A stretch of 30,517 bases of DNA from Aureobasidium sp. EXF-3400 (lineage: Eukaryota > Ascomycota > Dothideomycetes > Dothideales > Saccotheciaceae). The notes beneath the pieces were generated by a model. It was not told the DNA's origin and ran no database searches. It saw only the letters and a list, made by a program, of their open reading frames with translations. The stretch covers positions 1 through 30,517 of the forward strand of contig SWBL01000467.1 of NCBI GenBank assembly GCA_024195585.1. Reading direction: 5' to 3'. Position 1 is the stretch's first letter, and each line of letters begins with the position of its first letter. Positions 1 to 10,393 of the stretch are shown piece by piece. The position numbers were made by a program, and so were the translations under genes.

Positions 1-565
1 TGGTCACCCACCGTAGTACTAATCTGCCGTTCAACTGCTTATGTATGGCAGAGCGGACGGGATGCCCAGTTTTCAGCTGACTGTGGCCGTACGTGACAGG
101 TGTGCTATCTATATCGTTTATAAATCATCGAAATGTCTATTGCTCCATGACCTGGGCAAGCTGGGGCATCAGGTGCCTTGTCCATGGCTTGTCGCAGCTT
201 CCTTCAATGTGCATTGCAGCTTCACAAAATTGGCAGCTAGCCTCAGACACAGTAGCAGCGCAAGTCCGATACTGTATTTTCCGAAACCTCAGCTCTAGCC
301 AGCGCCATCGATTGGCATGTTGCTCGAAATGGCTGTAGACATGCACCCGTCAGATAGCCATGCATGGTGAGTGCATGCGCAATTGATGGTCTGTTTGTTT
401 GATTGGCCATGCAGCGCGCTTACTGAGATCACACGACCTTGCGCCTCCAAGCGCCTTTCAGCTTCGGACTTGGTCTTGAGATACACGCCTGTCCGAATGT
501 AAACCTCATGGCAACCTTGTGTTTTATTTCGCTTCCTCTCTCATCATCATTATTCTTTGCACGCC
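1..565. other. Upstream region without a recognised gene
   Basis: No open frame here has recognisable protein character. The overlapping short frames between 41 and 486 on both strands show no domain, and their overlap suggests chance. The last 60 bases before 566 are pyrimidine-rich, with a run of TCATCATCAT-type sequence, as is common just ahead of fungal start codons. The segment therefore probably holds the promoter and leader of the NLR gene. I see no clear TATA box. Confidence 0.5.
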
Positions 566-3500
566 ATGTCAGACCCTGAACAATACACAGTTGGATGGAT
601 CTGTGCAATCAAACCTGAGTTCGTCGCAGCACAAGAGTTTTTAGACGAGGAACATGAGCCCCCATCATACATCGCGTCGAAGGACAACAACAGTTATGCA
701 CTTGGTCGAATGCATCACCACAACGTAGCGATCGCTATGCTTCCTGATGGCGAATATGGACTCAGCTCGGCTGCAGTTGTTGCCAGGGATATGCTCCATA
801 CGTTTCCCAACATCAGAATCGGAATGATGGTGGGAATTGGCGGCGGTGCTCCCAGCGCCATGAACGACGTACGACTTGGGGATGTTGTCGTCAGCTCTCC
901 TCGAGCAGGTAATAGCGGAGTCTTCGAATATGATTTCGGCAAGACGATACAAGAGCATGAGTTCACATATACGAAACATCTCGACCAACCACCGCCTTCT
1001 GTCAGAGCGGCGGTCGGCCGTGTTCAAGCAGACTTTGAACGTAAAGGTCATAACATAAGAGAGGTTGTCCAAACAATCGTCGAGAAGAACAAGAGACTGC
1101 GAAAGTATAGGCGACCGGATCCGAGCAAGGATGTGCTCTATCACTCCGACATTGTTCATCCTTATGGTTCAGATGTTTGTGCAACAGCTTGTGGCACAAG
1201 TCCTGAACGACACGTCTCTCGGCCGAATAGAGACGAGGACGAAGGAGAGGATGACCCAGTTATACACTACGGCCTCATCGCGTCCGCAAACCAGTTGATG
1301 AAAGACGCAAATATCCGTGATCGCCTCGCGGCCGACAAAGGAGTCCTCTGCTTCGAGATGGAGGCTGCTGGTCTCATGAATCATTTCCCATGTCTTGTGG
1401 TAAGGGGTATCTGTGACTACTCCGACACTCACAAGAATGACAACTGGCACGGATACAGTGCGATGACGGCGGCGGCATATGCTGTGGAAGTACTTCGTCG
1501 CCTGCCACCAAACAAAGTTGAGGCAGAGGCAAAGATAGCCAATGCCATCGATACTGGTTCGTGACGAGCTTCAGTCTATCACTGTCTTACTGATCATCTC
1601 AAGTGCATCAAAGTATAAGTGAGCTTCGGGATACTGTCAGCCACAATCGTGAGAATGACGAGATCATTGCATGGCTCAAAGCACTAACCCCCTCGGGCAA
1701 TCATCAAGCGGCTCGAAGAAGTCGACACGAGGGTACAGGAAGCTGGCTGTTGAGAGATGAAAGATATGAGGATTGGAAGACCAATCCGGGTTCTTTTCTA
1801 TGGCTCTCTGGAATCGCCGGATGTGGAAAAACAGTCTTGAGCTCGACTTTGATTGATGACATCTATGATACTTGCTCGCCTGCTTGTCTCGCTTACTTCT
1901 ATTTCGACTTTAGTGAACATACCAGACGGACTGTTGAGAGTTTGCTCCGCTCACTGGTCTATCAATGTTGCTTGAGCAACGAAGAGTCCAAGAAAGTGTT
2001 ACTGGCCCTGTGGAAGTCTTGTGCACGGGAGCACCGTGATCGACAACCAACATCTGAGCAGCTCTATGATTGTCTGGTCACTTCGTTGAACCAACCAGGT
2101 CAATTTTGGCTTTTTATAGATGCCCTCGATGAGTCTTCCGAGCGAGAAGGGTCGCACTTGGATGGGATCTTACCATTTGTTGAACGGCTTAGACGAGATA
2201 CACTGGAGCACACGCATATCCTAGTGACCAGTCGAATGGAGCAAGATATAGAGAAATCAATCTTTGCTTGGGCTCGGTCCGAAGACATGATACCACTTCA
2301 GCACAGTTTAATTTACCAAGACATCGAGAATTATGTCGATCATCAGCTTCGACCAGAAAGTAGATTTGACAGATGCCAGGACAGACCCGACCTTCTGGCC
2401 AAGATCAGGTCGACTCTGGTGGATGGGGCTGATGGAATGTAAGTTTTGTCCTTTGTTAAACACATAAGAAGCTGGATGTAGAGCACAGGAATGACACCCT
2501 TTCAATACAGGTTTCGTTGGGTGGCCTGTCAACTCGATTCTCTTGCCAAATGTCTGGATCCTCAAACTCTCGAGGAGAAGCTGTCCACTCTACCCAAGGG
2601 ACTTGATGAAACATATCAACGAATGATTCAAGAGATCCCGGAAGAGAACAAAAATAAAGCATTCACAATTCTTAAGCTCCTTGCGTTCTCAGATCGAGCC
2701 CTCACTGTTGAAGAGTTGGTCGACGCTCTGGCAGTAGACATAAGAAGTAGACCCAGATTTGACCCAGCTTTTAGAATGCCGAGACCGAAAGAGATATTGT
2801 TGTACTGCCCCAGTATGATTCTCCTAAGTCACACACAGGAAGAAAGGATATATTCGGTCCTAAGATACACAGAGGAAGAAAGGATATATCTGGGAAAGCA
2901 ACCCAGACTCAAAGATATCTACGAAGTCCGACTTGCCCACTTCTCGGTCAAGGAGTTTCTTGTGTCTGGCAAACACCAGGGAGAACTATGCCAGCAGATG
3001 GAAGAGTCTCTTGCCAGGCGACACCTAGCAACAATCTGTCTAACATACCTCTCACAGATTGACGGAGACATGTCGAGATTAGAGCTCAAAGAGAAGTTCC
3101 CCTTTGCGCGATACTGTGCGGGGTCATGGTTGGGTCATGCCGCCATGCGTCCACCAGTCAAGGAAGTGCTGATTGATAGTCTGATTCTTGAATTCTTTTT
3201 GTCCAATAAAGCAGCTTATCGCAATTGGTATCGATTGGCTGATCCCGAGGACCTCGCCGATGGAAGAGGAGGGCCTGCGCCATGTCTTTATTACGCTTGC
3301 TCCTACGGGCTGACTGTGGACGTCGAGGCTTTGTTGGCGCATGGCGTAGATGTCAATGCACGTGGTGGATACTACAGCTACGCTCTGATCGCAGCTGCAA
3401 GCCGAGGTCGCGTAAATGTCGTCGAACTCTTACTTGCCTATGGTGCTGATCCAGATCTGGCAGGACCACACGAATGGATGGCACTCCACTATGCAGCAAG

Positions 3501-6482
3501 AACTGGACATGAGGAGATCGTCAGAGTTTTGGTGGATGCTGACACAGACATAAACGCCTATGATTACGAACATGACACTGTTCTCGGATTAGCTTGCAAA
3601 GGTGGCAATATCAGCGTGGTACGGTTACTGCTCGACAAGGGTGCCATAATTGATCACATACCCGGTAACAGCGCTCTTGAGGCGGCTTGCTCTGCAGGTC
3701 ATGAGAGAATCGTTCGCTTGCTCCTTGAGCAAGGAGCTGATCCAGACGGCTTGGGTTTAAACGATGCACGACCACTCGTTTCAGCTGCCTCAAAAGGTTT
3801 CACAAGGATCGTGTCAATTCTCCTGAGAGACGAATTCAGTCCGAGATTGAGCCCAAAATCCTTACGTACCGCACTTGTATCCGCTTCGGGAGACGGCCAT
3901 ATAGATGTTGTGAGGCTTCTCTTGGATCATGGTGTTCGTATCGATGAAACTTCTGCTCTCTATGAGGCAATTGTAAACGAGCGTACAAGTGTCGTACGCA
4001 TGTTACTGGATGCAGGAGCTGATCCGAATCGCAGAGAACCGGAATGTAACACAGCGCTCGAATTGGCTTCGGCGAAGGGAAATCTTGAGATAGTGAGTCT
4101 ATTGATCGACAAAAGCGTGGACGTCAACGCTCCTGGTGGATCGAACTATGAATCAGCGCTCGAAGCCGCCATCTCCTGTGGACACAAGGATGTTGCTTTC
4201 GTCCTTATTGCGGCAGGCGCTGGTGTCAACGCCCGCGACACCGACTTGGAATCCCACAAGGACACACGTCAAGGATGTGGCGCGCTTATGGCTGCTTGTT
4301 GTCTCGGGCACGAAGACCTTGTCAAGACTCTACTCGATCAGGGTGCAGAAGTCAACTCCTGGGGACTTGGGAGCACAGCTTTACAGGTGGCAATATCTGA
4401 AGGGCATACCAATATTGCTCACATGTTAATTGAGTACGGCGCCAACGTTGAACTGATACCCGCTCATGCGCAACACTGGACAACTAGACGTGTCAGTCAT
4501 AGTCCGCTGCTGAGAGCCTATGAGACAAAAAATTGGGCTCTGGTGAAGGCGTTACTCGACAAAGGTGCAGATGCCAACTCCATGGCGAACGATAGTGTTG
4601 TGAAAGTCGTCTGCCGTAATAACGACGCGTCAACCTTGAGATTACTACTTGACAGGGGCATTGATATCAGCCTTGGACTCCCGGCGGCGTGCTCTAAAGG
4701 AAATCTTGAACTCACGCAGACCATACTCGACAGTGGCGTTAGCTCCGATGTTATTAGTCCAGCACTTGTAGCTGCAGCTTGTAGTGGTCATGTAAGACTG
4801 GTACACTTGTTGCTGGAGAGGGATGCGAGTCTAAGCAATTCATCTTCGTCGTACGGCGATTCGCTTGTGTGGGCATCATATCAAGGCAATTACGAGATTG
4901 TTGATCTTTTGTTTCATCATGGAGCAAACACGAACCAAACGGCAGTCCCATCCAGTCACCGTTGGCCCTGGGGAGACGCAAAAGTGCACTCTCTGCAGCC
5001 GCATGCTTCGGTCACGAAGACATAGTGCGATTGCTCCTTGCAAGTAGTGATGGTGGCGAATCAACGAACGAGCAATACGACGATGCACTAGTGGAAGCGT
5101 GTTTGGGAGGCTACGAAAATGTAGTGTCATTGCTCTTGTCCGCCTCCGGAACCCAGCTTTCAAGCGGAGTTCGCAGCAAGTGTCTCGAAATAGCCTGTGA
5201 GCGAGGAGATCAAAAAATTGCCCGAGTTCTGATCGCGAGTGGTTCCACTTTGCCAGAAGACTTTGGCATGGCGTTGTCTGCAGCCATATCGTCTAGACCC
5301 ATATTGCTAGGCCAGAAAGATATCGTCCGTACCATACTGGAAGAGTGGCCACATCCCGATGTATCGGGAGGTATGGATGCTCTCGAAACAGCCATCGCTC
5401 GTGGACAGCACGGAATTTTCCGAATGATACTCGACAAAGTTGGGGACTCTTTTACAGGCCAAAGCAGTGCAGGCCCACTCCATACCGCAGCCGCTATCGG
5501 TGAAGTGAAGCTTCTCCAAGAGCTGCTAGATCGCGGGGCCGACATTGCAGCAGAAGGAATTCGTTATCGTAACGCCCTTGTAGCTGCGTCGTCAAGGGGA
5601 AACACGGAAGTAGTGCAATTTTTGATTGACCAAGGGGCTGAGCCGAACTACCAGCGCGAGACTGACAAACAATCTGAACCCAATGAGTACAATGACGCGC
5701 TGTATGCTTCGTGCCAGAACGGACATCTAGGGGTCGTGCAATTACTTCTGGGGAGAGGCGTTGACCCCGCTGTACCTTCTGGCAGGGGTAAAGTACTTTT
5801 TGAGGCTGCGTTGAGTGGTCACGCCCAGATGCTCGAGGATTGGGAGCGCAGCAAGGCCGGGGATAGAGAGTACGGCAACAAAATCTACGGCCTCGAGCCG
5901 GATGATAGGTTCGAGGCAATAATCAATGCATTACTTGCCAGAAAAGCAGATTTCTATTGGTCGCGGGAACAGTACAACAATCTTCTTCTACAGAGCTGTT
6001 CAGCAGGGTTTGCGACTGTCGTCGGCACCTTGGCTCGAAGAGGTGCGGACATTAACGTTCGTGACGAGTTGCATGGGTCTGCTTTCGAAGTAGCCTTATC
6101 CAAGGAGCACCTCAAAGCTGTTTGGGCTCTAGTGGACAACGGACTTGATATGACCGTACCTGAACTCCTAAATCCAGGGATCACGAGGAAATTGCTATTC
6201 TATGCCGCCCAGGATGGACGCAAAGATGTTGTCCAACACTGTATATCTGCACGCGTTGGCGTGAACGTGCAAGACGATTACGGTCGGACGCCGCTGCATC
6301 ACGCAGCCATACACGGACATGAAGAAATTGTTCGAATTCTTTTGGAGAATGAAGGGAAACCATCAGCGAAAGTCTGCGATTCTTCACGCAAGACGCCGCT
6401 AGACTATGCTCGAGGAACGGAACGCCCTTTCACAAATAAAAGGGTTGACCCCTGGCCTGCATGCGTTAAACTGTTGAGATGA
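566..6482 (+). CDS. NLR-like receptor: PNP-NACHT-ankyrin protein, frame broken near 4970
   Basis: Probable fungal NLR-type immune or non-self receptor. The ATG at 566 is used. Exons are 566-1556, 1604-2438 and 2511 onward. The intron at 2439-2510 is a clear GTAAGT...CAG; the one at 1557-1603 (GTTCGT...AAG) could instead be 1561-1613, and both keep frame. Residues about 5-320 form a nucleoside-phosphorylase (PNP_UDP) domain with a glycine-rich VGIGGG loop and an FEMEAAG motif. A NACHT NTPase follows: Walker A GIAGCGKT at about 400-407, Walker B LFIDALDE near 500, and TSR sensor. A winged-helix-like part ends with [11 protein letters not shown]. From about base 3270, some 17 ankyrin repeats follow in this frame until a stop at 5023-5025 (1446 residues). 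About 13 more repeats continue in the -1 frame to 6482. One lost base in the G run at 4970-4973 explains the break; intact length would be about 1930 residues. It is either a recent pseudogene, a truncated allele or a sequence error. Confidence 0.85.
2822..2893 (+). repeat. 36-bp tandem duplication inside the NLR coding region
   Basis: Two head-to-tail 36-bp units (2822-2857 and 2858-2893) differ at 5 positions. Each begins TCCTAAG and contains the shared run AGGAAGAAAGGATATAT. The period is 12 codons, so the frame is kept, and the encoded segments both contain EERIY. The duplication lies between the NACHT module and the ankyrin array, just before the [11 protein letters not shown] motif. Confidence 0.85.
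4905..5025 (+). other. Frame-overlap zone holding the NLR frameshift
   Basis: Both the upstream frame (ends at the stop 5023-5025) and the downstream frame (open from 4905) are readable here. Ankyrin-like sequence is convincing in the first frame up to about 4940 ([14 protein letters not shown]) and in the second from about 4974 ([22 protein letters not shown]). The four-G run at 4970-4973 is the simplest site: one extra G would join the frames inside a repeat boundary. I found no intron with a believable donor and a length of 2 modulo 3 that would do the same. Confidence 0.75.
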
Positions 6483-7143
6483 TAATGCGTCCCGAGGATG
6501 GTAGTGCCAGCTTATGCGACTTCCTCCGCCTCATTGGCTTCATCGACTCCTCGACCTCGATCTCGACAACTTCCTGAAGAATCCAAACGTCAACCACGGC
6601 CACTCCCTTCTCTTTACTTCCTTTAGTCTTGATGGTGTCATTGCATCAAGAAGTCGTCCAAAGAGAGTCACACAATGATTGGCCCGGAAGGCGTGAAGAT
6701 TTAGTGAGTACCGCTTCTCGAGCCCTTGATCGTTGAACCACTGTTTTGTCGTATGCAACTTTGTTTTTCTCATTCTGGGTAACCTCAGCGGACCCGTTCA
6801 AATTTTTAATTAGGAGAATACCATATCTTTTCGCATCAACTGCATGCTTACGGCTTTCAAAGAATGATGCACTCTCAAGACAGGTAACAGATGCCCCCAT
6901 AGCTTCAAATAGGACGGACTAGTCATCATGAGAGTCGAAAATCTGAAACGTGTGAAAGGGCTTTCAGCCCGGCTTGAGAAAGTATATACAATGAATGCTC
7001 TAAGCACTTCTAGAATCTGTTCTCGTCTATCCATGATGGTTGTTCTGTTTTCCTTCTGGACATTATCCTTCTGTTTTTGTTTGATGTCGCTGCTCAAAAC
7101 ACCTAATCTCGATCCTCTCTCATCTTTTCGTCACCATCACTGC
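6483..7143. other. Convergent intergenic region
   Basis: This 660-bp stretch lies between the 3' ends of the NLR gene (+) and the glucanase gene (-) and probably holds their 3' untranslated regions. A low-complexity patch of TCGAC-like repeats sits at about 6540-6568. Short frames on both strands overlap one another and have no domain features, so I do not call a gene. Confidence 0.5.
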
Positions 7144-8520
7144 TTAGCAGTAAGAGGCGTTGGTCTGCTTGGTGATGACACCCTGGTTGATGAGATCAAT
7201 GTAAGACCAGTAGTCTCTCTGGATTCCCTCGCCGTCAACGGCTGCTGTGGAGTAGGAAACAGCGGTCCAGAACGAACCACCAGCAACATACTTCGACCAG
7301 GCGTAACGCTGAGTGTCGAACAGAGTCTTACGGGTAGTGACGTTCAAAGTGTTGTTGTACATGGCTTGCAACGAATATTCGCCGATGAAGACAGGGAACT
7401 TGGTTTCCTCGGCAATGTACTGGGCTTGACCGCAGACGGCGGGGTTGACGTAGTTGGCGTAGGTACCGGCAGCAGCGAAGTAGTAGACGTGCGAATCGAA
7501 GACGATGTTGGTGCTAGCATCGTAGAAAGGTGCCCAGTAGGAAGCTCCCTTGAAGCAATCTTGAAGCTGCAGAGGAATACGTGTGTCAACGGCAGCGATC
7601 TTCTTGAGGACACCATCGACGTAGGTGTTGATCCAGTTAGTGGCGTTGTCAGAAAGACCAGCAGCACTACCAAAGCCAGCCAGGTTATCGGAAGCCTCGT
7701 TGATAGGAGCAATCGTGAAAGCGTTTTGGTAGCCAGAGCTTTTGATGAAGTTGAGGACACCGTCAATGGCCTGGAAACTATAGTCGAGGTTGGTGGCATT
7801 GTAGAACCAGGCATCATGGAAGAGAGCCTCGCCAATATCAAGGTTGTTAACACCACCGGGAAGGGAGTGAAGTCCAATAATGATGTGCATGTTGTACTTC
7901 AAGACAGCATAGTCAGTGATGGCCTTGAGCCACTTCTGCTGGTTACCAGAGTACAATTGGGAACCAGGGACCTTAACCCAAGCGGCGTAGGTGGTGGGGA
8001 TACGCAGAAGGTTAACACCAACGCTGGCAAGCTGATCGATGGTTGTTGTGTTCAAGAAGCTTTGGTAGCGGGCCTCGAGAATGGGACCACATTGGGAGCC
8101 AAGAGTCTCACAGAGGGTCCACTCATCAGGAGCACTGTCACCACCGACTGAAGACCACCAGATAGGATCATGAGTCTTCTCTTTCTCGAGCCAGCCGCCA
8201 AGGTTGGCGCCATTGCTCTTGAAGGTCCTCCAGTCAATGTAGTTGCCACCGTTGACACCGAGAGGCCAAGTAATGTCGTGACTGTAGCGGTCGCTGGAGA
8301 GAGTGATCGAGGTGTTGATGCTGAAGGGGCACTGGTCGAGGAATGGAACGGTGGCACCGTGGATGTTGGCGTTGGTCTGCAGCTTGATACCAAGAGAGTT
8401 GAGGAGCGAGTTCAGGTCGTTGGTGAGCAGACCGAGAATGCTGCTCAAGAGACTAGGGGTAGGAGCAGCAGTGGCAGAGCCAGCCAAGATAGCAGCAGCG
8501 ATAGCAGCTGAGGCACGCAT
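7144..8520 (-). CDS. Secreted GH5 exo-beta-1,3-glucanase (glucan 1,3-beta-glucosidase)
   Basis: Single-exon gene of 458 residues, probably releasing glucose from the ends of beta-1,3-glucan during wall remodelling or nutrient use. Residues 1-19 form a signal peptide (alanine-rich, ending ATAA before PTPS), followed by a leucine/serine-rich pro-like stretch to about 45. The GH5 barrel covers about 60-450. Family marks visible are NLGGWLE (106-112), the acid/base Glu275 in APINEASDN, the HVYYF strand (344-348) and the nucleophile Glu381 in FIGEYS. The acid/base motif reads NEA rather than the usual NEP. Several N-glycosylation sequons (for example NTS, NTT, NAT, NNT) support export. There is no C-terminal GPI-type hydrophobic tail. 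The start is the first ATG and the signal peptide begins directly there. A TATA-like box lies about 105 bp upstream. Confidence 0.92.
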   Translation of the reverse strand: MRASAAIAAAILAGSATAAPTPSLLSSILGLLTNDLNSLLNSLGIKLQTNANIHGATVPFLDQCPFSINTSITLSSDRYSHDITWPLGVNGGNYIDWRTFKSNGANLGGWLEKEKTHDPIWWSSVGGDSAPDEWTLCETLGSQCGPILEARYQSFLNTTTIDQLASVGVNLLRIPTTYAAWVKVPGSQLYSGNQQKWLKAITDYAVLKYNMHIIIGLHSLPGGVNNLDIGEALFHDAWFYNATNLDYSFQAIDGVLNFIKSSGYQNAFTIAPINEASDNLAGFGSAAGLSDNATNWINTYVDGVLKKIAAVDTRIPLQLQDCFKGASYWAPFYDASTNIVFDSHVYYFAAAGTYANYVNPAVCGQAQYIAEETKFPVFIGEYSLQAMYNNTLNVTTRKTLFDTQRYAWSKYVAGGSFWTAVSYSTAAVDGEGIQRDYWSYIDLINQGVITKQTNASYC

Positions 8521-8624
8521 TGTTGCGGATTTGGTGAAGCCAAAGAATGAAAGCGAAGGTAGAAGCTGAAGAAGCTGATGAGATGTGATGAAATCTTCCT
8601 TACTTGGGGCAGGTGTCTACGACT

Positions 8625-8631
8625 ACTTATA
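8625..8631 (-). promoter_or_regulatory. TATA-like box of the glucanase gene
   Basis: On the minus strand this reads TATAAGT, about 105 bp before the glucanase ATG at 8520. The spacing fits a fungal core promoter. Found by eye only. Confidence 0.4.
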
Positions 8632-8971
8632 CTGTTTGATACATGGTCGAGGCCTACAGAAATTTGTATAGATATCACCAAGCTCGATGACAGACAAGCA
8701 TCTGTCGCTCGTTCCGCTCCCGCTGAGCTGCCGCTGAATCGGCCAGAAGTCTGTGCTCTGCGGTAAGCAAACGGTTATGACGAGAGTGACCAGGTAAACC
8801 CCATGGTATACCGTGCATGGAAGCACAATCGACCCATGTTGGAAGGTTGAAATGCTTCGACTGCTTACCAAAAGCCCGGGTTGACATTTGGGGCAAAAGT
8901 TTAAGCAGCTGCCCTGCAGCACAGACCAAGCTGTTTAAGCTTCGCAGCCCTAATTGGCCTCTCGATCTTTC

Positions 8972-9322
8972 CTAGCACTCATCGCAGTCCGTCTGACTTC
9001 TCTGCCCCAACTTCAAATATCCCGTTTGGGAACCAAGCCGTGTATTACTTCCATTCCTCGCGACTGCCGGTTCCTGTATGACGCTCAACGGTCTCGACTG
9101 CCTCGTGTACCCTCGGCTCTTGCCCCCGAGTCCCAAGTCGACCGTTGCCTCACAGATTCTGCTCGTTGCCCTACAAGCCGTCCCAATGCGGGAATAGTTT
9201 GCATTTCGAACCTCTTCCAGAAAGTCACCACCGATCAGCAAGCGTTCGCCCGGGAAGACGACCGCATCACATTCGAGATCATAACTCCTACCAATGATGC
9301 CCGTCTCGGTAACTGTCTTCAT
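8972..9322 (-). CDS. Possible small hypothetical protein or exon remnant
   Basis: An ATG at 9322 opens 116 residues ending at 8972. The frame stays open about 48 bases further upstream, where an ACTAG could be a splice acceptor. The N-terminal half looks protein-like (IIGRSYDLECDAVVF, then GERLLIGGDFLEEV); the C-terminal half is low in hydrophobics and less convincing. No family is recognised. The opposite strand has a longer open frame here, but it lacks an ATG until near its end. It could be an exon of a decayed gene or a chance frame. Confidence 0.25.
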   Translation of the reverse strand: MKTVTETGIIGRSYDLECDAVVFPGERLLIGGDFLEEVRNANYSRIGTACRATSRICEATVDLGLGGKSRGYTRQSRPLSVIQEPAVARNGSNTRLGSQTGYLKLGQRSQTDCDEC

Positions 9323-9801
9323 CGCTTCAGCTCGAACGACTTGCAGGTCAACTTTTTTCTCGCCCGCAGGCTAGTAGTCATCGATGATAGCACATCTATG
9401 TCCACATGATCGAAACCACCCTTCTACTTGCTAGAAAAGTAAGAATATTGGAACTCTCCCGCACCCGTCCGGGATCGTAGCTAGTATGGCATGCGAAGCC
9501 GACAACATCTTTGTCTCTTGTCACTCGGTCGGTGCTCAGCCCTAGTACTGCACCGATCACTATTCACCCAGCACAACACCGGACGGATACTTTCACCCCT
9601 ATCGAACCCATGACTTGGTTGTGCAAGTAGCCGTTCCGAGAAGGGTTTCTGACGTCCAATAGCATTGCAATGCATCAGAACTGCAGGCCCGTGGCCTGCC
9701 ACAGCTCATTCATGTCGCCTCCGCATGCGGTAGTCTCGCAGTTGATGACAATTTGAAAGCTCTATTGTGGTCTACACGGCCGACCCTGTCAGTCAAGCTG
9801 T

Positions 9802-10393
9802 ATGGGCCCACATGCAACCAAGGTCTCGGCCTCTGATCGGATTCAATGCTTCAAGGATGAAATTCGAGATCTGATCGGAGCAGCACTCATGCTTGCATGT
9901 GCCAGCAGGTGCTGCTTGCCCCAGTTGCTTCGGTTACATCATCGTTGTTACCCCCCTGATGAGATCTTTTGCACAACAGATCCTATGAGTTCGATGAGGA
10001 AGAATGCATGGAACACAAACGGCGCTTACCCTACAACACAGTATTCCGCTTATGCTTCAAACCAAGTTTTGGGTAAGTTTGAGTGGCCTTAGCCTTGCCA
10101 CGTGAATCAACGGGCAAGGGATCAACGTGCAAACAGCCTCTGCACCTGCTCTCAACCTCCGCAGACAAGCAATTCTTGTTGATGGCTTGCTTAGTAGTCA
10201 CCTCATTGACACTTTTGAATGCCAACCAAGTGGGTCTTGTTTATGCGAGGATGATTCGGAATTAGGCATATGTTCTAGATGTAATGATCGTCACAGCGAA
10301 AGCAAAGCTAAGTGCTCTGAACTCCCGCCAGTGGCGACGCTCAGCTACACAACTTCTGGATATACTTTGCAGATGCAAACACTCGGAGTGTGA
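9802..10393 (+). CDS. Possible two-exon hypothetical protein
   Basis: An ATG at 9802 opens a frame to 10072, where a strong donor (GTAAGT at 10073) occurs. Splicing to the AG at 10117-10118 removes 46 bp and continues in frame to a stop at 10391-10393, giving 181 residues. The second part is cysteine-rich (cysteines in FECQPSGSCLCEDDSELG and then ICSRCNDRHSESKAKC). No signal peptide and no known domain are visible, and the branch site is weak. The intact donor and frame continuity are the only support. Confidence 0.22.

Noticed and set aside
4911..4998. An intron restoring the NLR frame
   Set aside because: Combinations with length 2 modulo 3 are either too short (35-44 bp), use non-consensus donors such as GTTTCA or GTCACC, or delete conserved ankyrin residues.
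4905..5025. Programmed -1 ribosomal frameshift in the NLR gene
   Set aside because: No classical X XXY YYZ slippery heptamer in the overlap; a single-base loss or sequence error is simpler.
6928..8151. 407-codon plus-strand frame opposite the glucanase
   Set aside because: It is the antisense shadow of a codon-biased GH5 gene; its translation is low-complexity Val/Gly/Ser-rich with no domain.
8954..9409. 151-codon plus-strand frame
   Set aside because: It starts at TTG, has no ATG until its last residues, and the opposite strand is more protein-like.
9590..9620. tRNA-like B box on the minus strand (GGGTTCGATAGGGG)
   Set aside because: The flanking bases cannot form a T-stem and no A box or acceptor stem is found.
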